From NCBI GenBank assembly GCA_001584585.1, contig LSYV01000024.1:1434574-1450064 (forward strand): DNA of 15,491 nt. The letters are read 5' to 3'. Each line of letters starts with the position of its first letter. The first letter of the stretch is position 1. Under the pieces are notes generated by a model. It did no database searches. It was not told where the DNA came from and saw only the letters and a list, made by a program, of their open reading frames with translations. Below, piece after piece: positions 1 through 8,800 of the stretch. Source of the DNA: Gonium pectorale. Lineage: Eukaryota > Chlorophyta > Chlorophyceae > Chlamydomonadales > Volvocaceae. A program made the position numbers and the translations under genes.

Positions 1-182
1 CTGGTTGGCCGGCCCACCTGTGCCCGGGGCTGGCTGGCTGGCCGGCCCACGTGCGGGGCTGGCTGGCTGGCCCACCCGTGCCCGGGGCTGGCTGGTTGGC
101 CGGCCCACCTGTGCCCGGGGCTGGCTGGCTGGCCCACCCGTGCCCGGGGCTGGCTGGCTGGCCCACCCGTGCCCGGGGCTGG
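1..182. repeat. GC-rich 29/33-bp minisatellite, truncated at left edge
   Basis: About six head-to-tail units start at 1, 30, 59, 88, 121 and 150. Each unit begins with CTGGCTGG or a close variant, carries GGCCCAC in the middle and ends with GCCCGGGG or GCGGGG. Most units are 29 bp. The one at 88-120 is 33 bp because it holds an extra GGCCGG-type segment, and the first is cut by the window edge. The array stops in a partial CTGG at 179-182. It reads as Gly/Trp/Pro-rich peptide in some + frames, but unit lengths of 29 and 33 are not both multiples of three, so the reading frame does not persist. I treat it as non-coding satellite, possibly inside or downstream of the minus-strand MORN gene. Confidence 0.9.
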
Positions 183-963
183 CCCTCCGGCACAGCCACC
201 GCGCGCACCGACCCGCGCACCGCCACACCGGCTGCACGCAGGGACGGGCCCAGCCACTGCTGCCGCCACCTGGCACACCCCCAGTCCGTGCCTCCCCGCA
301 CTGGCGGCTGTGCACCGCAGGGGCGGCCGGCGGGGCGGCCGGGCCCGCTGAACCCGCCGCCGGTGCGCTCACTGCTCCCGTGTGGCGCAGGCAGCCGGCG
401 CTGGCCCCGTGGTTGTGGTTGCGGTGCACATGAGCTGAGCCGCCGCGGACTGCCGGGGCTGCCGGGGCGCCCGCCGTCGCCAAGGTCCAATGCGGGCCCG
501 GTGGGTGAGGACCGGCCATTACGGCAGGCGATGAGGCGGGAGGCGTACACGTGCGACCCGAAGGGGGCCAGAGCGCCCACCGCGTGCCCCCACGCCGTCC
601 GCCTGCGGGCTTCTGCTGTTCCACGGGCCCCGCGCCGCCCGTGTCGGCATCCGCATGGGCACCCGCGTAGGCAACGACCCCTGCTGCCAGGTGGCTGCGG
701 GCACCGCCAGGCCATCACGGCCCTCGACGGGAGGCAGCCGGCCAGTCAGCGTTGCGCGGCCGGGAAGCTTATGCTCTCGTGCAGGTTGCCGGACCCCGGG
801 TGGCCAGGTCTGAGGACCAAAGGGCCACACAAGGCCCTGCAATGCCCGAAGATTGCCCAGACTAGAGCCTCCTGGCCCTGACCCGAACTTGGCAACGCCA
901 GACCCCGAAACACGCGGCAGGGTACCGAACAACCGGCCGGCCGGACGTGGGCCCAACACTCAC

Positions 964-1327
964 CCCTGTGCCTGTGAGCTGGTTGTGCTGGAACTCTCCC
1001 TCATAGCTGATGCCGTCTGGAAAGATGAGTCTACCCTGGCCGTGCATCTGGCCGGCCACCCACTCGCCCTCGTACATGGCCCCGCTCTTGAAGGTCACCC
1101 GCCCGCGCCCACTCCATCGCCCTTGCGCGTCCGCCGACCCCACGTAAGAGGTGGAGGCGACCTGCGCCGGGAGGGCGATAGGGGGGGGGTCGCGCCTAGT
1201 GCTACCTCAGCGTCGGGACATGTCAATTGAAACACGGCACGCAGGGGTGTGCCGCGCGCATGGCACCCCGCATGCGAGGCAAATGTCCCGCCGGTGCTCC
1301 ACGCACCGCCTCCAGCTCGGGCTCCAT
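964..1327 (-). CDS. MORN-repeat protein, 5' part (two exons; 3' end not found)
   Basis: Exon 1 is 1327-1307 (ATG in context CGCAATGG, seven codons, MEPELEA). Donor GTGCGT opens a 145-nt intron that ends in GGCGCAG. Exon 2 is 1161-964 (66 codons) and ends before donor GTGAGT. Both junctions are phase 0, and together they give 73 residues. Three MORN units are visible: Y13-V-G...G-R-G around residues 13-31; YEGEWVAGQMHGQGRLIF at 37-54; and YEGEFQHNQLTGTG from 60. MORN repeats often bind lipid or act as scaffolds in ciliary and membrane-associated proteins; the spacing recalls small MORN2/MORN3/MORN4-type proteins. The exon(s) after 964 were not recognised. They may lie in 183-963 or beyond the left edge. 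The gene is divergent from NHP2. The MORN assignment is firm; the orthology is open. Confidence 0.75.
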
Positions 1328-1751
1328 TGCGGTTTCCACCTAACGAACGTTAGCTAGGCCTCAACGGCGTGCACCTCTGGCAATGGCGCGTCCAATTGTC
1401 AGAGAGTTAAAACATCGGTACACTTAAAGCTGTCGAGACATTCTAATCATTGCGCCTGGCTTCAATGTCACTGGCTTCTGACCGCTTTCTGACTTCGACA
1501 ACTTCGGTAAAAGTCCAATATCTCTTTAGATTTTGCACAATGCGCATTGCACAATGTGCAACGTATTGTCAGCAAGAAGGAGAACAAGCTGGGTCGAGGG
1601 AAGTACGGGATCGTACGAAGTTGCGGGCTCCGGGCACAGTCCGCCATTGGCACTTGCGCAGCCCCAAAGACGCCCAAGCTATCCATTCCAATAGCTGCTA
1701 CTTTCTTTGCTGCTTTAATCACTTCCAGCCGCCGCCGACACGAAAGCCGAC
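1328..1751. promoter_or_regulatory. Shared bidirectional promoter region (MORN gene / NHP2)
   Basis: These 424 bp separate two divergent start codons and must hold both promoters and both 5' UTRs. The stretch is less GC-rich than the exons. It contains an inverted repeat CTAACG-AA-CGTTAG at 1340-1353, 13 bp upstream of the MORN ATG. It also contains a 10-bp direct repeat TTGCACAATG at 1533-1542 and 1547-1556, whose second copy overlaps the palindrome TGCACAATGTGCA. I see no clear TATA box. The regulatory role is inferred from position only. Confidence 0.55.
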
Positions 1752-2775
1752 ATGGGCAAGTCTGAGAAGAAGGCGGACACGGAAACGGAAAAGAGCGAGC
1801 AGGGTGGTGACTATGAGAGCAAGAAGAAGTTCTGCTCCGTGATAGCGAAGCCCCTGGCGGATGAGAAGCTCTGCAAGAAGGTCTATAAGCTAGCAAAGAA
1901 GGCGTCCAAGCGGAAACAGATTCGGAGAGGCGTCAAGGAGGTCGTGAAGGCGCTGCGGAAGAACACAAAGGGGTGAGACGGCGCGTTGCGTGCCCCGCGC
2001 GCAGTGTAATGGTTCCCCCCGCACCCTTTCCTGGCGCGGGGCGCTGTCCCCGATGTCTCTCCTAACCTGCAACCGTTGGCGTGCGCAGGATATGTATCCT
2101 CGCTGGCGATATCTCGCCCATCGACGTGCTCACGCACATCCCCATCGTGTGCGAGGACCACAAGATTCAGTACATCTACGTGCCCTCCAAGGAGGTGCGC
2201 GAAGATCCAGCTAGTTGCCTCCTGGGGGAGCGTGACTCTTGCCGGGGCGGTGTGAACAATGCGGGACGGGCAGCCGCTTGCCGGGGGATCGATCCCGATC
2301 TGGTCTACTACGGTTGGCCCACTCCTCGCTGCCGATATCGCTGGTGCTTCGCAGCGGAAATGGTGGCAGCCTCACGACGGGCCTTGCATGTCGCACAGGC
2401 GCCCCTCGCATCCGCCCCGTGATCCCCTTGGCCCGTTCCCGCCCGTGGAAACCAGCGTATGTCATAACCGTACCGGGTTATATTCCTCTATGTTTCGCTC
2501 CTGTCTGGCGCCTCCCACAAGCCCAGCTGGCGCCCCACCCGTTGATATTCACACTCTTTTGCAAACCCTTCAAAAGTAGTCTTGCTCACTTCCGGTACAC
2601 CCTGAACACACAGGACCTGGGCGCCGCGGCGCTGAGCAAGCGGCCCACTTCGTGCCTGCTGGTGCTGCCCAAGCCGATCAAGGGCGGCGAGGGCGACGAG
2701 GCGGAGGCCAAGGAGTTCGCGGAGGCGTACACGGAGGTGGAGAAGAAGATCAAGGCGGCGCAGATTGTCTTTTGA
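1752..2775 (+). CDS. NHP2: H/ACA ribonucleoprotein subunit NHP2 (L7Ae family), complete, 3 exons
   Basis: Exons are 1752-1972, 2089-2194 and 2614-2775. They join to 162 residues ending in TGA, close to the roughly 150-160 aa usual for NHP2. Intron 1 runs from GTGAGA to GCGCAG and splits a Gly codon; intron 2 runs from GTGCGC to ACACAG in phase 0. NHP2 binds the kink-turn of H/ACA snoRNAs alongside dyskerin, NOP10 and GAR1, guiding rRNA and snRNA pseudouridylation in the nucleolus and Cajal bodies. Diagnostic blocks are KQIRRGVKEVVKALRK (about residues 55-70), the L7Ae core KG-ICILAGDISPID, HIPIVCEDHKIQYIYVPSKE, and DLGAAALSKRPT across the second splice. The N-terminus is Lys/Glu-rich, as in other NHP2 proteins. 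The ATG at 1752 (GACATGG) is the first one in frame with the family start. No TGTAA signal is seen soon after the stop, so the 3' end is undefined. Confidence 0.95.
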
Positions 2776-5700
2776 GCCGGCGGAATGCCGGTTGGCTGGC
2801 GTGCGACGCGGCGCGATGCCGGGCACTGCAATCGGGCGGTGTGAAAACGATGTGTCGTACGCCCGCATCGGGGTAGCCTTGCGGCTCTGCGTGGCGGACA
2901 CCGTTTGCACGGCCGGGTCTTTGTGTATTTAGGTAGATCACAACGGATCCTCGAGGTCTTCCCGCCCAGGCCTGTTCCGGTCCCGGTTGGGTGCCGACGG
3001 GGGCGCATTACGAGCCAACATGCCGGCAGTCCGGGGCGCCGCTGTTGGAAGCGTCGTGGCCTCTTTTCCGACGGTCGCGCCCGCTCTGGCGCCGCCCACC
3101 GATATATGCGAGGAACGGGAAGCTCAGCTGTCTGCGGCCAGCACCGCCCCTTGTCTGTCACGGCCGCTGCGGCCCTAGCGGCAATCGCCGATACTTTTGC
3201 GGCAGTCCTAGGAGCCAGGTCACAGCGACAGCTGTGACGGCACGTCGTCTGGGCGGAACCGGGCCTTGTCGCCGCCGCCGGAGCGGTGTGGGTGCTGGCG
3301 GAGAGGCGAGAGACAGCTGCAGCTCGTGATGGCGCCGGGCCGGTGGCTCACTGTGCAGCCACCTGCGGGTGTAGCTTGGCCAAAGCCCCTTTCAGACAAT
3401 GTGGCGCGCGGGGACTGCAGCCGAGGCAGGCCCGGCGGCCGTGGGGCGGGGAGGCTGCGACGAAGGGGCCATGGGCCGGCCCGGGCCGCCAACGTGCGGG
3501 AGGCATGCTCTGTCGGCGCGGCGAGCTGAGATGCTCGCTCTCGCGGCACGGCGCGGGGCCCTCACGGTGCCTCGGATTGCCGAGTGCGCGGAATGACGTC
3601 GAGGTGTCTGCAACGGGTATGCTTGTTAGGAAGATCGATGTTGCGTGTGGTCGCGGGCGGGTGCGAGCCGGAGCCTGCAGAGGACGGCTGAAGGCAGCCC
3701 CCTTACTCCTGTCATAGCACTAACTGGTTTCAAGGCCAGCCCAGGCGAATGGGAAATGGCCAATGGGTGTCGCCTCGTGTTAAGCGGCGTTGGCGCCGAG
3801 GCGCTAGGATTGATGGTGCGGGCGGCAAGCCTGGATTGGATGCAAAGGGATAACGTACGTTTCGGGTTCTGCATGACTGCACGGTTGACTTGGTTTAGCT
3901 CAGATGACGGATGTGTACGAGGTTTGTGAGAGGCACAAGGAGTGGCTGGTGGTGTGGGCACACCGTTGTATAGTTGCAACCCCCAAGGGATGTCCGCCGC
4001 GGCCGGCGCGCTTACGGCCCCGCTCTGCCGCCTGTTGAAGCGCGCAGCTCGGGGCTTGTCTCTCTCCTTGTTGACTTGAAGCGCTATACACAGAGCTGGT
4101 TGTATGAGGTTAAAAGAGGTTGGGTATTGACTACGGTGTACTTGTACCTGGCTGTTGGATCCGGCCCCCGAGTATGGCGGTTCGTGCGGTATCCAGCGCA
4201 AGGGGTGTGGGGAACGCCCTGCAGCTGGCCATTGTTGGCCTTTCCGTTTAGGACCCCTTGTAAGCTGATAGCCTGTAAAGATCCTCCACTACACGCGATG
4301 CTCCCACATCCTATCCCGGCAATGAAACCCGGGCGGGCCTGTTCAAAGGGTACCTAGTGATGCTCGCGACTATTCGCCCTCCTCCTAGGTTGAAGCGCAC
4401 AGCCCCTCCGCTCCGATACTTGTACGAAGTATTTTTTGCAGGTAGCTATACATCGTGGGTGCGGTCAGTGGAAACTGGAAAGCGACGCCCTCTCCGCTCG
4501 GTGCATGTGCAGACGCTGTGCGTCCAGTCCGCGTCCCGGCGTCCGTTGACTGCCACCCTCACCCGAGGGCGCGGTATGCAGTTAGGCCCCCTCCCCTCAC
4601 TCGGAAGCGCGGGGATCGTGTGCTACATCGCCCGCCATGCCCTGTACTCGGCGCCCTGCTGGAAACATCACACCCTCGGGTGTGTATGTCCGTAGAGGCT
4701 GCCTTCCCCGTTTCTCTTTTTTTCGTGTGAATGCGTTGGGTGCTTGGGGCGTATCAGCAGGACAAGGATAGCAGAGGGGCGCTGGAGGAGGGCGAGGGGC
4801 GGGGAGGGTGCAGGGCTGGAGCTCCCGCCCAGCCAGCATGTGGCAAGGACCCGAGGGTCGCTGCCAGCTGCCACCACCGTCGTGCTCACTCGTGTTCGAA
4901 AGATCATAAAGAAGGTCTGCTCATGACGTTTGATCCCTCTCAGACAACATCTGGGAATGAGCTTGACGCAGCTCAAGCTTTCGTTCGCGCAGCCAGCGCC
5001 TGAAGGAAGCTAGTATCCCGAGCGCCCCAACACGGTTCGTTTGAGGAGCAAGCACTGATTCCATACAGTTGTGCACCTCTCCATCCGATTGCCATTAAGC
5101 TGATCCGCAAACGCCTTCATTCAGCGCCTTCAGAGGCGGGCTCGGGCAGTCCGGACTCGCTCTGTACCAGGGGAGACCCCCTGGTTATTGCGTTTACATG
5201 GGCCAGCAGCAAGCAAGCAGGCAGCCCTTGCAAGGCCCTCGGCTGAAGCCCCCCGTCGCCCCCGAAGCCTCAACGGCCATGGTGCAGGCAGGTCTGCGCC
5301 CATTCTCGCCTCTCCGCCTGTAACCTTTCCACAGAAAAAAGTGATGGTGCAGGCAGGCGGTATGTGTGGTGCCAAGGCTGCTGCGTCCACCGGCCCCACA
5401 CTAACGTATTGGCAGAAGCAAACCTGATCTGAGCGCTATACGCAAGATGGCCGGCCATTCACGGGCACGAAGTCGTCTTACGCATAGCAAACCGGTGCTT
5501 GGGCACTGGAGCCCGCTAAGAGCAGCCGCGTGTTGATATTTTATTATCCTGCCTATTTCAGGGGAAAGCCAGTTGGCCCGCCAGCCGCATACGGCCGTTG
5601 GACGACAGGGCATGGACGACAAAAGGTCCCCGCACGGGTCAGCGCCAATGCTTCTGTCCAATGCCATATGAAATTGTCAGAAGTACATAAGTATTAACAA

Positions 5701-5853
5701 AAGTTTGACACGCAGGAGTTTGACACGTCCTTTTGAGCACCGACTGCACCGTTGAGCGTAAATTGTACGCCTTGCCAAACTCAAAACTTGCGTCGCTCGA
5801 AATGCCATAGGCCCGAAAGGTTCTCTTTGCGGTTACCCGTTGTGCAGGGCTGA
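2776..5853. other. Intergenic stretch of about 3.1 kb, no convincing gene
   Basis: It includes the NHP2 3' UTR and the kinase upstream region. ORFs of up to 191 codons occur on both strands, but they lack sustained GC3 bias, family motifs or a plausible splice structure. A short hairpin TCACAG-CGA-CAGCTGTGA lies near 3220-3236. The motif ATGGTGCAGGCAGG occurs twice, near 5279 and 5344. AGTTTGACACG occurs twice at 5702-5712 and 5717-5727, about 130-150 bp upstream of the kinase ATG. TGTAA words near 4273 and 5321 have no gene to serve. The only coding-like candidate is a two-piece reading at 3645-3854 and from 3904, described under findings. Confidence 0.6.
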
Positions 5854-8800
5854 ATGGCGCCACTGGGCATGGACTGGAGGTGCGCAAAGTGCTGAATTGA
5901 GTCCTATTGCTGTCGCTTACTGTAGGCTACTTTGCACGCAGTACCCTTGACTGCCTGGGCGTACTCGACGAGGGAGCGCATGGAGTTATCATACTTGCAA
6001 GGTGCATCCTAAACAACAACGTATACTGCGTCAAGGCCGGCAAGGCGCCAAGCCGAGACCCAAGGGTAAGTTCACAACGGCAATCATCAACGGGCAAGAC
6101 CTCGCAAAGGCCGTGCCAGCAAATTTAACACAACGTCAGCGACAAACTACCGTGTACATAATGGTGCATTTGCATTGCACATGGCGCCTGTGTGCCGCAC
6201 TCGTTTCCGCACCGCGCCACACAGGTCATTCGGCAGACGCTGCGCGAGGTACGGGTCCTGAAGCGCCTTCAATCTCACCCCAACATCGTCCACCTTGCGG
6301 AGGCCTTTAGCTCAGGGCAACACACCTACCTGGTGTTCGAGTTGGCGCATGGCGGGCTGCACAAAGTACGTCGCAAGGGAGGGTTGACAAGGCTCGACAA
6401 GGCGCTGTCAGCTGCCGCATTTCCAAGCCCCCCTGGTTGTAGCAAAGGTAATGCCCCACAACTCTCGCCTCCTCTGCGTTTGTCAACCCACTACGCAGGA
6501 GCTGTCCCGGCTCCCTGGCGGCGTGCTGCCTGCCCCCACCCTCAAGGCCGTGGCGTGGCAGCTGCTGCGCGCGCTGGGACATTGCCACAAGCACCGGGTG
6601 GGTGGGCGGGTGGGTGCGACGGTTCAGACACGACGGCGGCGTGGGCTGTGGAAACGGGCTAAGCCTCCGTTATTTCTTGAGCGTAGCGGGGTTCGTGCGT
6701 GCGTTTGGGCTGGGTGAGGCATGGATTACGAGACGCACCGGGTATGCATACATGGTTGCCAGCGAAGCGAGCGGCCATGAGTTGTGCCCCGTTGCAGATG
6801 TATATCTAGCATCTAGGCATATCTCGCCCGCCCACCCCATCCGCCCGCCCGACCACAGGTTATCCACCGGGACGTCAAACCAGCCAACGTCCTCACCATG
6901 CGGCCCATCGCCGCCGCCGGCAGCGGCGGCAGAGCCTGGTCGACAACGCCGGCCACGCTGCAAGAGTCCGGACTCGGACCGGCCGCGCATTCCGGGTGCA
7001 GCGACCGTGCCGCCGCAACTGCCGCCTGGGTGAACAGTGACGGCTACGGAGGTAGCGCCGGCGCCGGCGCGACTGCCTTCCCGCTGGTCAAGCTCTGCGA
7101 CTTTGGCTTTGCGCGGCCGGTGCGCTGCCGCACGGACCCGTGGGTCGGCGAGCAGCTGTCGCAGTACGTGGTCACCCGCTTCTACCGCGCGCCAGAGGTG
7201 GGCAGGCGGGGGGCCGTGCCACCAGGAGCAGTAGACGCCGGTGCCGATTAACATAGCTGCATTGCAGTTGATGGATGAAACCTGGCTGAGGGACACCTTC
7301 GGTCACCGTCAGCTGCGCGCCTTGTGGTCAGACATGACTTTCTCTTGGGTACGCCTTTGGGCACCGCCATATGTGCGCTTGCTGATGCATGCAGGGGGCA
7401 GCTATGTACCCCACCCGACGTCCCGGCGCTGAATCCTCTGTGCTGAGTACACCTTTCCTCAAGGCACTGAAGCCCACAACTTTGCCTTAACTCGTTTCGC
7501 CCACAGGTCCTGGTGGGCGACGTGTACGGCACGGCTGTTGACGTGTGGTCGTACGGGTGCACCCTGGCAGAGCTGGCCACGGGGCGGCCGCTGTTCCCGG
7601 GTGGGTGGGTGGTGGGCCGGGGCGGGCGGACGGGTGCGGCCCCAGCCACGTGGGCTGTTAAGCGGGGAGCTTGCTTCCCCTTGTGTACCTGCCGTGCTCC
7701 CCGTCGCAGGAGCACAAGATGTAATATTCTCCTCCTCCCTTGTCCCCTCCTCTTTACCCCACTCCCTGCTGCCTCCGCGCCTCAGGCCGCTCCTCCGTGG
7801 ACCAGCTGTGGCGCATCTTCCGAACGCTGGGGCCCCTGCCGCCCAGCCAGGCGGTGGCGGCACAGCAGGATGAGACCATGTGGCAGCTGGCGGCTCTGGA
7901 GCCGTTGTACAGCGTGGACCCGCACCGGACCGCCGAACGGGATACGCACACCGCTGACCACTCCGCTCCTGCGGTTCAGGCGGGGCCGGTGGCCTTGCAT
8001 TCGTGCCCGCTGCCCCCGAGGGCGGCTGACGCCGCGGCTCCACCGGGGAGGGCTTGCGCATCGCAGGCCGATGCGGCCAGGAGCCGGCTGGCAAAGAAGT
8101 TGCCGGTGGGTTTGCCTCTGGATGACTAGAACGGGCCAGTGGCGGGGTGGGCACATGTGTGCCGGCCGCGCGGGGCCTGGGTGGGTGCTGGGTTGGGCGT
8201 GCATTTGTTGCGACGATGGTGATCGGCCAGGCCAGGGCCGAGGCAGCGCCGTAAATATTATAAATTTTATAAATTTATAACTTATAAATTTTATAAATTC
8301 GTCCATGGCCCCCCCCCGGCTTTGACGGACGTGTAACCTGTAACCGTAAAGGACGTGGCCGCAGGGCGCGCGTTGGCGTATGCAGCGGTTCCGAAGGGGA
8401 AAGCTCGGAAGCGCTTTGTCCTTCGCTGCCGTCGCCTGTCTGGAGATGCTCTTTCGCCGCACCGACCCACCGGGCCCGCGCCGTCCCTTGCCCTCCCATG
8501 CACGACCCCAGGGCGTGGAGCCGCAGCTGCAGTCGCTCATCGCGGCGTGCCTGACGCTGGACCCGACCCGCCGACCCACGGTTCTGGAGCTTCTGGCCAT
8601 GCCGTACTTTCAAGACATCGGCCAGCTGCTCCGGGGAACCGAGCTCGAGGGGCTGCTGCCCAAAGAAACCGGGTCCGCCGGGAATTCAAATCGGCATAAT
8701 CCGCCTCCAGGCGGCGGTATGCCCCTCACCCGCCACCGCGCCGCCGACGGCGACCGCACCCGCCCGCACAGCCGCAAAAACACGCTGCCCCACGTCCGCA

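Noticed and set aside
51..881. Plus-strand ORF of 276 codons through the minisatellite
   Set aside because: It starts in a satellite whose unit length is not a multiple of three and then becomes Arg/Pro/Ala-rich noise.
3626..4201. Minus-strand ORF of 191 codons
   Set aside because: Weak codon bias, no motif and no splice context; it is opposite the faint + candidate and probably random.
8106..8129. Kinase ending at the stop at 8127-8129
   Set aside because: GTGGGT donor at 8106 in phase 0 joins to GGC at 8512 and restores the missing kinase C-lobe (LAKKLP + [23 protein letters not shown]), so that stop is intronic.
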